Source: Acidimicrobiales bacterium
GTDB lineage: Bacteria > Actinomycetota > Acidimicrobiia > Acidimicrobiales > DATDAH01
Assembly (NCBI GenBank): GCA_016794585.1
Contig: JAEUJM010000043.1
Location: forward strand, 118,847-182,846
Direction: 5' to 3'
DNA length: 64,000 nucleotides
Position numbers and translations under genes: made by a program. The number at the start of each line of letters is the position of its first letter. The first letter of the stretch is position 1. This document shows, one piece after another, positions 38,729-46,369 of the stretch. Under the pieces are notes generated by a model. That model did no database searches and had not been told where the DNA came from. It saw nothing but the letters and a program-made list of their open reading frames with translations.

Positions 38729-40528
38729 CTACACCGGGCCTGCGTCGGCCCCGGGGGCCGGACGCACCTCGATGTCGACCGAGTCGGACGAGACCTCGAC
38801 GTGGCCGATCAGGCCGCCCACGCGCAGGTCCGACCCGCTCTCCGGCTGAATTGCGCCGGGGAGCCCGCCATCGCTCGGTGCGACCAGCACGAACGGGCCG
38901 TAGCGACGGCGCAGGTCGGCCACCACCTGGTGCAGCGCTCCCGCCGGGGAGCGGCACACGACGAGGTCGAGGTGGAGGACACCGGCCTCCCGGAGCCCTT
39001 GGAGGAGGTCTCCCTCGTCGGTCCGGCCCCCCAGCACCAGGAGCGCCTGCGGGCCGGAGCGCCAGAGCTCGGCGTCGGCCGCCGGAGACCCGTGGACCGG
39101 GGCGGCCCCCAGCCGCAGCGTCACCCCGGGCACCAGCAGGGCCACCGCCATCACCGCCGCTCCCACACGCGCCGCGGCGACACGGCCGCGGTGGCGGGCC
39201 AGGAGTGCGGCGGCCCCCGCGCCCACGACCACGACGAACCCGGCGGGGCCGAGCTGGCCCAGGGGCAGCGCGACCGCCACGCGGGCGACCCCTGCGATCC
39301 AGCCGACGAGCAGACGGGTGGGCACGTGGAGGATGCCGGCGAGGCCGGGGAACACCCCGGCGAGGAGCCCCGCGGTCATCCCCCAGGTGCTGATCGGCCC
39401 CGCAGCCGGCACCGCGGCCAAGTTGGCGGCGGGCGCCACCACGGGCAGCCCGCCGAACCCGGCGAGAAGTAGCGGCGCGACCCCGATCTGCGCGGCCAGA
39501 CCCACCGCCAAGGGCAGCACGAGCCAGCGGGGCCCCGGCAGAGCGCGGGTCAGCGGGGGCGCGAGGACTGCGATCCCTGCCGACGCGGCGACCGAGAGCC
39601 GGAATCCCAGGGCCCCGACGAGCAACGGGTCGATCAGGAGGAGGCCGGCGACGGCGAGGGCGAGCACCCGGACGCTCGACGCCTCGCGGCCCCAGGTCGT
39701 GGCGAGCGTGACGAGTGCGGCCATCGCCGTCGCCCGCAGGACCGACGGCTCGAAGCGGGTCAACAGGGCGAAGAAGACCAGAAGGCCGACCGTGGCCACC
39801 CACCGGCCCCGCAGAGGCAGGCGGCGCAACGCAGGGTCGGCCACGGCGAGCACGAAGGCCACGTTCTGACCCGACACCGCGAGCAGATGGGTGAGCCCGG
39901 CCCCACGGAAGTCGTCGGTGACCAACTCGGAGCGGCCCCGGTCATCGCCCAGCACGAAGCCGAGGAACAGCGCCCGGGTGTCCTCGGGCAGCGGGGCGGC
40001 GCCGCGCGCCAAGGTCCGCCGCAAGGCGTTCGCCGCCCGCGTCACGGGGTGGCCGGGCTCCCAGGCCCGCACCGACACGATCTCGAAGCGGCCGGCCAGG
40101 TGACGCGCCACCCGCCACTCGTCCGCCCGGAGGAAGGCCTCGATGCGACCCGAGACCTCGACGCGCTCGCCGCTCAGGCGCTCGACCAACGATCCCGCCG
40201 CCCCGCCCCGGGCCCAGGCCTCCAGGCGCCGCCCGTCCAGCCGGAGCTCGACGCGCTGGCCCGACCTCGTCGGCTCGGGATCGGAGACGAGGGTGGCCCA
40301 CCCGTCGTACGGGGCGGGCTCGGGCGGGGCCAGCCCGGCGTGGGCGGCAGCTCCGAGGGTGCCGGCCAGCACGAAGGCCGCCACGCACCAGAGCGCGGGG
40401 CGCGGTACGAGGGCGGCGGCGACCAGAAGGACCACGACGAGGGTCCATGGGACGGCGGGGGCCAGCGCGGCCCCGGCCCAGGTCGCGGTGGCGAGGGCCA
40501 CCGTCGCGGCGTCGGAGAGTCCGGCCAC
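38729..40528 (-). CDS. comEC: ComEC/Rec2-like DNA uptake channel, short C-terminus
   Basis: 599 aa from the GTG at 40528. Two or three N-terminal spans, an OB-like domain (V-E-V-S-G-R-I-E-A), then the Competence domain: G-A-G-L-T-H-L-L-A-V-S-G-Q-N-V-A-F-V-L and about eight spans. The last about 110 residues correspond in position to the metallo-beta-lactamase domain but lack any H-x-H-x-D-H. It moves single-stranded DNA across the membrane in transformation. Follows comEA by gene order, though a small divergent gene intervenes. Confidence 0.85.
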   Translation of the reverse strand: MAGLSDAATVALATATWAGAALAPAVPWTLVVVLLVAAALVPRPALWCVAAFVLAGTLGAAAHAGLAPPEPAPYDGWATLVSDPEPTRSGQRVELRLDGRRLEAWARGGAAGSLVERLSGERVEVSGRIEAFLRADEWRVARHLAGRFEIVSVRAWEPGHPVTRAANALRRTLARGAAPLPEDTRALFLGFVLGDDRGRSELVTDDFRGAGLTHLLAVSGQNVAFVLAVADPALRRLPLRGRWVATVGLLVFFALLTRFEPSVLRATAMAALVTLATTWGREASSVRVLALAVAGLLLIDPLLVGALGFRLSVAASAGIAVLAPPLTRALPGPRWLVLPLAVGLAAQIGVAPLLLAGFGGLPVVAPAANLAAVPAAGPISTWGMTAGLLAGVFPGLAGILHVPTRLLVGWIAGVARVAVALPLGQLGPAGFVVVVGAGAAALLARHRGRVAAARVGAAVMAVALLVPGVTLRLGAAPVHGSPAADAELWRSGPQALLVLGGRTDEGDLLQGLREAGVLHLDLVVCRSPAGALHQVVADLRRRYGPFVLVAPSDGGLPGAIQPESGSDLRVGGLIGHVEVSSDSVDIEVRPAPGADAGPV

Positions 40529-40558
40529 CCGGTAGCGGCTGGCTCTACCATCGCCAGG

Positions 40559-41011
40559 GTGACGTCGAGTCCGGGACGGCGAGGCAGGGGGCCGTCCGGC
40601 GATGCCGTCGTGGCCCGCCCCGGCCAGATCCGGCGCCTCGGCCCGGCGGCCGCCCTCCTGCTCCCCGCCGGCCTCGTGGCGCTCGCCGGCCTGTTGTTCT
40701 ACGGCTACCCGTGCGAGGGATCCGCGTGCGTGCGGCCCACCCTCGCCTCCTACCTCCTGCTGCTCCTGGCGGCGCCCACGTCCCTGCTCGCTGGTCTCCC
40801 GTGGTTCCTGCATCCGCTGAACCTGCTCGTCGCCGTCGGGTCCAGCCTCGCCCTGTGGCTCTTCCTCGGCCGGTGGGCCGCCCGGCGTGCCACCGAGGAC
40901 GTCGACGCCACCTGGGGCACCTACGCCGCGGAGCTCGGGCTCGTGCTCGTCGGCATCTGGGGCGGCATCGTGGTCGGACTGGCCATCGTGGGCCTCTGGC
41001 TCTCGCACTGA
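40559..41011 (+). CDS. Small membrane protein between comEC and comEA
   Basis: 150 aa, GTG at 40559. Basic N-terminus, two or three hydrophobic segments (about 30-50, 65-85, 125-148) and a Cys pair in P-C-E-G-S-A-C-V between the first two, likely outside the membrane. Unknown family. It runs rightwards inside an otherwise leftward cluster, with TACCAT (40546-40551) 7 nt before the start, so it has its own leaderless promoter. Confidence 0.6.
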   Translation: MTSSPGRRGRGPSGDAVVARPGQIRRLGPAAALLLPAGLVALAGLLFYGYPCEGSACVRPTLASYLLLLLAAPTSLLAGLPWFLHPLNLLVAVGSSLALWLFLGRWAARRATEDVDATWGTYAAELGLVLVGIWGGIVVGLAIVGLWLSH

Positions 41012-41013
41012 GC

Positions 41014-41748
41014 TCACACCACGACTCGGTCACGCAGGTCGGCCAGCTTGGCGTCGCCGATCCCACGGACATCGAGCAACTGGTCGACCGAGGTGAACGG
41101 CCCGTGCTGAGTGCGGTGGTCGATGATCGCCTGGGCGGTCGCTGGACCGATCCCGGGGAGCGTGTCGAGCGCCGCGAGGTCGGCGGTGTTCAGGTTGACC
41201 GGAGCACCGTCCTCCGCTCCCGCGACCCCTGCTCCCCCGGTGCCCGGTGTCGGTGATCCACCTCCACCGGCCGGCGCGGCACCCACGGCGACGGCTGGGA
41301 CCTGCTGCCCGACGGCGGGAACGAAGACCCGCTCGCCGTCGACCACCGGTGCCGCGAAGTTGATGCGGGCCCGATCGGCGCGGTCGGTCAAGCCTCCGGC
41401 CGCGGCGACGACGTCGGCGATGCGGGCCCCTGCGGCCACCCGTTGCACCCCGGGCTGGCGGACTTCACCGACGACGTCCACGACCAGGGCACCGAGCGTG
41501 GTGGCGGTCGTGCTCACGGGCGGGAGGCTGAGGGTGGTGGAGGCGCGCGGCAGCGAGAGCTCGGGGTCGGGCGCCGCGGGCCGTGGCCACAGGACGAGCA
41601 GCAGGAGTGCCGCGACCGCGGCCGCCGCGACCAACCCCACGATGCGGCCCCCGGGGAGCGCCGCCAGACCCCCGGGCAGGAGGTCGCGGAGCGTGCGGGG
41701 CGCGGGTGGGCGCGCGAGATCGACGAAACCGTCCGAGGGTTCGGGCAT
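41014..41748 (-). CDS. comEA: ComEA-like DNA-binding competence protein
   Basis: 244 aa. One membrane anchor (about residues 30-52), an SLBB domain (V-V-D-V-V-G-E-V-R-Q-P-G-V ... V-P-A), a Gly/Ala linker, and a C-terminal double helix-hairpin-helix: V-N-L-N-T-A-D-L-A-A-L-D-T-L-P-G-I-G-P-A-T-A-Q-A-I and L-L-D-V-R-G-I-G. It binds incoming double-stranded DNA outside the membrane and hands it to ComEC. Same strand and next to comEC. Confidence 0.93.
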   Translation of the reverse strand: MPEPSDGFVDLARPPAPRTLRDLLPGGLAALPGGRIVGLVAAAAVAALLLLVLWPRPAAPDPELSLPRASTTLSLPPVSTTATTLGALVVDVVGEVRQPGVQRVAAGARIADVVAAAGGLTDRADRARINFAAPVVDGERVFVPAVGQQVPAVAVGAAPAGGGGSPTPGTGGAGVAGAEDGAPVNLNTADLAALDTLPGIGPATAQAIIDHRTQHGPFTSVDQLLDVRGIGDAKLADLRDRVVV

Positions 41749-41789
41749 GGGGCCTCCCGGCAGAGGTGGGTCACGGGAGGGGAAGTGGG

Positions 41790-41809
41790 GGCGCCGTCGC
41801 TGCGGCGCC
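41790..41809. terminator. Short GC hairpin downstream of the thioredoxin gene
   Basis: GGCGCCG (41790-41796) and CGGCGCC (41803-41809) form a 7-bp stem with a 6-nt loop just past the leftward stop at 41815. No T-run; weak evidence of termination. Confidence 0.3.
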
Positions 41810-41814
41810 GAGGC

Positions 41815-42534
41815 TCAGAAGAGCTGCGCGGTGAGGCGCTTACGGTACTCGGCCGTCCGCGGGTCGTCAGCCCCCATCACGTCGAGGAGGTCCACGAACT
41901 CCTGACGGGCCTCGTCGTCGTGCTTCACCCGTGCGAGGAGACCGTCGAGGGTGGCGGTGAGCTCGTCGTCGGCCGGCGATCCGGTGCGGGCGAGCGCGGC
42001 GATCCGGCGGGTCTCGGCCGTCTCGGGGATGCGGGCGAGCAGGGCCAGCGCTTCCTGCGCCTGCTCGTCGCCGGCAGCCACCTCCTGCGACACGAGCAGC
42101 TCGGCCAGCGCCAGGACGGCCGGTTCGTGACCCGGGTCGATCTCGAGGGCCTGGCGCAACGAGCGCTCGTCCCCGGCGGTTACCAACGCGGACAGCTCGC
42201 TCTCCTCCTCGGTCGGCAGGAGGCCCTCCACGAACGCGGTGACCGCCTCGCGGCCCTGTGCCCCGACGAAGCTGTCCACCACCTGGGCGTCCTTCAGGGC
42301 GAACACGGCAGGGATGCCCTGCACCTTGAAGGCCTGGGCGACCTGTGGGTTCTCGTCGACGTTGACCTTGGCCAGGACGACCTGGCCGCCGGTGGCGTCC
42401 ACCACCTCCTCGATCAGCGGGCCGAGCTGCTGGCAGGGTCCGCACCAGGGCGCCCACAGATCGACCACCACGGGATGCTCGTGTGAGCGTTCCAGCACTT
42501 CGGTTCCGAACGTGGCATCGGTGACGTCGACCAT
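41815..42534 (-). CDS. Thioredoxin-domain protein, CnoX/YbbN-like
   Basis: 239 aa, ATG at 42534. Thioredoxin fold with the active site W-A-P-W-C31-G-P-C34 (residues about 1-110), followed by a helical TPR-like region (about 120-239; L-R-Q-A-L-E-I-D-P-G-H-E-P-A-V-L-A-L-A-E-L-L). This architecture is that of CnoX/YbbN, a holdase that protects proteins under oxidative stress. The upstream GGGAAT-N18-GTT site suggests control by a SigR/SigH-type sigma factor. Confidence 0.88.
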   Translation of the reverse strand: MVDVTDATFGTEVLERSHEHPVVVDLWAPWCGPCQQLGPLIEEVVDATGGQVVLAKVNVDENPQVAQAFKVQGIPAVFALKDAQVVDSFVGAQGREAVTAFVEGLLPTEEESELSALVTAGDERSLRQALEIDPGHEPAVLALAELLVSQEVAAGDEQAQEALALLARIPETAETRRIAALARTGSPADDELTATLDGLLARVKHDDEARQEFVDLLDVMGADDPRTAEYRKRLTAQLF

Positions 42535-42543
42535 GGGCCCTTC

Positions 42544-42570
42544 AACGGCGGGGCCACGGGTGACATTCCC
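42544..42570 (-). promoter_or_regulatory. Putative SigR/SigH-type promoter of the thioredoxin gene
   Basis: Minus strand: GGGAAT (42570-42565), 18-bp spacer, GTT (42546-42544), about 10 nt before the ATG. It matches the GGAAT-N18-GTT consensus of Streptomyces SigR and mycobacterial SigH, whose regulons include thioredoxins. Confidence 0.7.
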
Positions 42571-42630
42571 GGTAGGTTGGCCGCGACCGAGGGATCAGAC
42601 CGACAGGGGAAGTGCCGTGGGGAGCAACTG

Positions 42631-43671
42631 ATGAGCCACGACGTCGAGGGAGTCGACGCCGAGCGGGTCACCGAGTGGTTCTCGACCCACGTCCCCGAGG
42701 CGCAGGCCCCGCTCGCCTTCGATCTCATCGCCGGCGGCCACTCGAACCTGACGTACCGGGTGAGCGGCGCCGGCGAGGGCGCCTGGGTGCTCCGGCGCCC
42801 GCCCCTCGGCCACGTGCTGGCCACGGCCCACGACATGGGCCGCGAGCACTCGATCATCAGCGCCCTCGGCCCCACCGACGTTCCCGTCCCCGTCACCCGG
42901 GGCCTCTGCACCGACGACACCGTCAACGGCGCGCCGTTCTACGTCATGGACTTCGTCGACGGCACCGTCGTGCGCAACGCCGACATCGCCCGGGACTCGT
43001 TCACGGCCGAGCAGCGCGGCGCGGCCGGCCGGTCCATCGTCGACGTGCTCTCCCGTATCCACCGGGTCGACGTGGACGCAGTGGGCCTGGGCGAGCTGGG
43101 GCGGCGTGAGGACTACATCGCCCGCCAGCTCAAGCGCTGGCACGGCCAGTGGGAGAAGTCGAAGACGCGCGAACTCCCCGTGGTCGAGGAGGTCCACGCC
43201 GGCCTGCTCGCCGCCATCCCGCCGCAGCCGCGCACCAGCATCGTCCACGGCGACTACCGGCTCGACAACTGCCTCCTCGGTCCCGACGGCGACGTGGTGG
43301 CGGTGCTCGACTGGGAGATCTGCACCCTGGGCGACCCCCTCGCCGACGTGGGCCTGCTGATGGTCTACTGGCCCGAGCCGGGCGACGAGCACGAGATCCT
43401 GGCCAACGCACCGACCACCGTCGAGGGCTTCCCCCGCCGAGCCGACCTGCTCGACCGCTACGCCGACACGTCCGGACTCGACCTGTCGGGCATCGACTAC
43501 TACGTCGCCTTCGGCTACTGGAAGCTCGCCTGCATCGTCCAGGGCGTGTACGCCCGCTACGTGGGCGGTGCCATGGGTGAGGGCCGCAGCGGGCCGGAGT
43601 TCGACGTGTTCGCCCAGCAGGTCGAGGCGTTGGCGCGTGCCGCCGCCGCGGCGCTCGAGCGGACGGCCTGA
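42631..43671 (+). CDS. Phosphotransferase-family protein (APH/ACAD10-like)
   Basis: 346 aa from the ATG at 42631, preceded by GGGGAG. Aminoglycoside-phosphotransferase fold: G-G-H-S-N-L-T-Y nucleotide loop, V-L-R-R-P-P, catalytic I-V-H-G-D-Y-R-L-D-N-C and V-L-D-W-E-I-C-T-L-G-D-P. The V-L-R-R-P-P-x-G motif is typical of the branch linked with acyl-CoA dehydrogenases (phosphorylation of 4-hydroxyacyl-CoAs) rather than antibiotic resistance. TAGGTT (42573-42578) is a possible -10. Divergent from the thioredoxin gene. Confidence 0.85.
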   Translation: MSHDVEGVDAERVTEWFSTHVPEAQAPLAFDLIAGGHSNLTYRVSGAGEGAWVLRRPPLGHVLATAHDMGREHSIISALGPTDVPVPVTRGLCTDDTVNGAPFYVMDFVDGTVVRNADIARDSFTAEQRGAAGRSIVDVLSRIHRVDVDAVGLGELGRREDYIARQLKRWHGQWEKSKTRELPVVEEVHAGLLAAIPPQPRTSIVHGDYRLDNCLLGPDGDVVAVLDWEICTLGDPLADVGLLMVYWPEPGDEHEILANAPTTVEGFPRRADLLDRYADTSGLDLSGIDYYVAFGYWKLACIVQGVYARYVGGAMGEGRSGPEFDVFAQQVEALARAAAAALERTA

Positions 43672-43676
43672 GGTCG

Positions 43677-44561
43677 ATGGCCCTGTACGAGATCCACGAG
43701 CGGGTCGAGCTCGACGCACCCGTGCTCATCATGTCGCTCGAGGGCTGGATCGACGCCGGCGCGGGGGCAGCGCGTGCCACCGCTGCGCTCGACGATCTCC
43801 TCGACTCCGTGCTCATCGCCTCGTTCGACACCGACGAGCTGCTCGACCACCGCGCCCGCCGCCCGACGATGGAATTGGTCGACGGCGTGAACACCGGGCT
43901 GACCTGGCCCACCATCGAGCTCCGGGCCGCCACCGACGACGCCGGCCACGACCTCCTGTTCCTCGTGGGCGCCGAGCCCGACCACACCTGGCGGGCCTTC
44001 TCCGCCGCGGCCGTGGACCTCGCCCTCGACTTCGGCACCCGTCTCGTCCTCGGCCTCGGCGCCTACCCGGCACCGGTCCCCCACACCCGCCCCACCCAGC
44101 TGGCGTCCACCGCCACCACCCCCGAGCTCGCCCAGCGGGTCGGGAGCCCCGTCGGGGGCACCATCAACGTGCCCGCCGGCGTCCAGGCGGCCATCGAGCG
44201 CCAGTGCGCCGAGGTCGGCCTGCCCGCCGTCGGCTTGTGGGCGCAGGTCCCCCACTACGCCGCGGCCATGCCCTATCCCGCCGCGGCCGCCGCCCTCGTC
44301 GACGGACTCGCCGAGATCGGGAGTCTCGTGCTCGACAGCCAGGAGCTGCACGACGAGGCCGCGGCCACCCGGCTGCGCCTCGACGGCCTCGTGGCGGAGA
44401 GCGACGAGCACCGGGAGCTGGTCACCCAGCTCGAGGCCCACGTCGATGCCCAGGCTCGCGGCGAGTGGGTCGAGGGAGACGAGGACGCCCCCCTCGAGAT
44501 GCAGACCGGCGACGAGCTCGCGGCCGAGCTCGAGCGCTTCCTCCGCGACCAGGACGGCTGA
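43677..44561 (+). CDS. PAC2-family protein
   Basis: 294 aa, 5 bp after the preceding gene. M-S-L-E-G-W-I-D-A-G, F-D-T-D-E-L-L-D-H-R-A-R-R-P and a closing acidic helical region match PAC2 (proteasome assembly chaperone-like) proteins of Actinobacteria. In these bacteria its role is not established, though a proteasome connection has been proposed. No proteasome genes are in the window. Confidence 0.85.
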   Translation: MALYEIHERVELDAPVLIMSLEGWIDAGAGAARATAALDDLLDSVLIASFDTDELLDHRARRPTMELVDGVNTGLTWPTIELRAATDDAGHDLLFLVGAEPDHTWRAFSAAAVDLALDFGTRLVLGLGAYPAPVPHTRPTQLASTATTPELAQRVGSPVGGTINVPAGVQAAIERQCAEVGLPAVGLWAQVPHYAAAMPYPAAAAALVDGLAEIGSLVLDSQELHDEAAATRLRLDGLVAESDEHRELVTQLEAHVDAQARGEWVEGDEDAPLEMQTGDELAAELERFLRDQDG

Positions 44562-44598
44562 CGCGCCGCCCGGGGCGGCTCCCGGACGGCGCCGACGC

Positions 44599-46323
44599 TC
44601 AGCCGGCGGGTGAGGGGTAGTCGGGCACCTGTTCGCCCGGCGGCGGCTCCTCGTAGATGGTGACCGCCCCATCGGGGTCGAACAGTCCCAACGCCTCGTC
44701 GGGCCACTCCCCGGGCAGGTACCGGGCGCCGCCGTCGACGAACTCGTACATCCCCGCCGCCACGTCCCCGCGCTCGTCGGGACCCTCGGCATCGGGGTTC
44801 CACCAGACCAGGGTGGTGTCGTCGATGCCGAGCCAGTCCGTCTCGGGCCAGATGCCCTTGTCGCCCCAGGACAGCGACGGCTGCGTCACCGCCGATCGGG
44901 TCGGCTCGGCCGCGAAGATGGTGTCCCGGAAGCCCTGACGGGTGAGGTTCGGGCCGACGCCCTGCACGACGTTGTAGAAGGTGTTGAGGTTGGCGGAGAG
45001 CAGGGCGACGGTGTCGTCGGCGGGCGGCTCCTCGCCGAAGAACCACTCGTAGAGGAACGCACTGCCCTGCGTCGACGGGTCGGTCTTCGCCGCGCCGGTG
45101 CTCACACCCATGGCATGGGACCACTGCTCCTGGTCGTACGTGCGGGCGAACACGTTCGTGTCGACCAGCACCGACGCCGGCGTGATGATCCACTCGGGGA
45201 AGTACTCCTGCGCCGTGGCCTCACGGGTGAGCTCGCGTGGCGCGACCGGGTCGCCGACGAAGATGACCGAGGTGACGCCGGCGTCCTTCAGCTTGGCGAT
45301 GACACTCGCCGCCGTCGTCTGGAGGGTGACGGGGCTGTCGTAGGCGACCTTCTCCGCGAGGGTGATGCCCTGCTCGTCGAGGCGCTGCTCGAAGGTGTCG
45401 AGCGCCTCGTCGGAGTTCTCGATCGAGTCGAGGTAGACGAGGCCGAAGGAACGCTCGGTGTCGGCGAGGTCCTCGCCGGCGAACTCGGCGGGCTTCCCCG
45501 CCAGTTGGGTGCCGAGGAACTCGGCCGTGTGGTACTGGCCCTGCTCGTTGTTCATGGTGATGGTCAGCAGGTAGGGGTCGGTCTCCTCGTAGAACGACTG
45601 CGGCTGGGTCGGTCCGCACTGGAGGCACGACACGCCACGAGCGGCGAGCTCCTCCTCGAAGGCGCTCGTGAGCTGCGGGCCGTTGAGGACCATGAAGGGC
45701 TCCGCCTCCTCGGCGATGGCCACGGCGTCGGCGCGGGCCGCGATCTCGTCGTCGGCGGTGCCGGTGGCCTCGTAGAACTCGAGGTCGACGGTGCGCCCGT
45801 AGGTCTCGGCGAAGTTGGCGAAGAACTCGTTGAAGCCCTCGACCGTCGCCCGCGTGTCGGCCCCCGTGTCGTCGGAGATCCCCTCGCTGATGAAGTCGAT
45901 GATGGGGTCGACGTCGGGCGGGAGGTACCAGACGAGCTTGATGCTGTCCTCGGTGACCCCTTGGTCGGTGGCACCGCCGTTGTCGCCCTCGAACGGGGCG
46001 AAGCACTCGGGCGCGAAGTAGCTGGGGTAGGCCACCTGGCCGCGCTCGGTGTCGCACGTGTCCGGCCAGTCCACCTCGATGCCCTCGGCCTCGGCCACGC
46101 TGAAGGGCAGCACCCCCTCGGGGAGGTCGTCGCTCGTGAGCGTGTCGGCGCCGGACGCCGACGTGGTGGTCGTCGACGACGCATCCTCGTCGTCACCGCC
46201 CCCGGTCAGCACCAGTGCGCCCACCGCGATCGCCACCACGGCGACGATGGCCACGAGCGGCCCCCAGCGCCGCAGCTGGCCCCTCGACCCGGAACCGCCC
46301 TCGTTACTGCTCGACAGCATCAC
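44599..46323 (-). CDS. Branched-chain-type ABC transporter substrate-binding protein
   Basis: 574 aa. An N-terminal membrane anchor without lipobox Cys (about residues 20-42), a Ser/Thr linker, then a periplasmic-binding fold of the LivK/Urt type (type 1, I-K-L-V-W-Y-L ... F-G-L-V-Y-L-D-S ... V-T-S-V-I-F-V-G-D). Longer than typical LivK (about 380 aa), with Cys pairs (D-T-C-D ... P-E-C-F; S-C-L-Q-C-G) likely disulfide-bonded. The ligand is unknown. Downstream of, and presumably feeding, the fused permease and ATPases. Confidence 0.88.
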   Translation of the reverse strand: MMLSSSNEGGSGSRGQLRRWGPLVAIVAVVAIAVGALVLTGGGDDEDASSTTTTSASGADTLTSDDLPEGVLPFSVAEAEGIEVDWPDTCDTERGQVAYPSYFAPECFAPFEGDNGGATDQGVTEDSIKLVWYLPPDVDPIIDFISEGISDDTGADTRATVEGFNEFFANFAETYGRTVDLEFYEATGTADDEIAARADAVAIAEEAEPFMVLNGPQLTSAFEEELAARGVSCLQCGPTQPQSFYEETDPYLLTITMNNEQGQYHTAEFLGTQLAGKPAEFAGEDLADTERSFGLVYLDSIENSDEALDTFEQRLDEQGITLAEKVAYDSPVTLQTTAASVIAKLKDAGVTSVIFVGDPVAPRELTREATAQEYFPEWIITPASVLVDTNVFARTYDQEQWSHAMGVSTGAAKTDPSTQGSAFLYEWFFGEEPPADDTVALLSANLNTFYNVVQGVGPNLTRQGFRDTIFAAEPTRSAVTQPSLSWGDKGIWPETDWLGIDDTTLVWWNPDAEGPDERGDVAAGMYEFVDGGARYLPGEWPDEALGLFDPDGAVTIYEEPPPGEQVPDYPSPAG

Positions 46324-46369
46324 TACCCCCTGTTGGTGGCGCGACCCCCCGCGCCCTCGGGCGGGGAAC

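Noticed and set aside
42631..43671. Aminoglycoside resistance gene
   Set aside because: The kinase motifs are those of the acyl-CoA-dehydrogenase-linked branch and nothing mobile or resistance-related is nearby.
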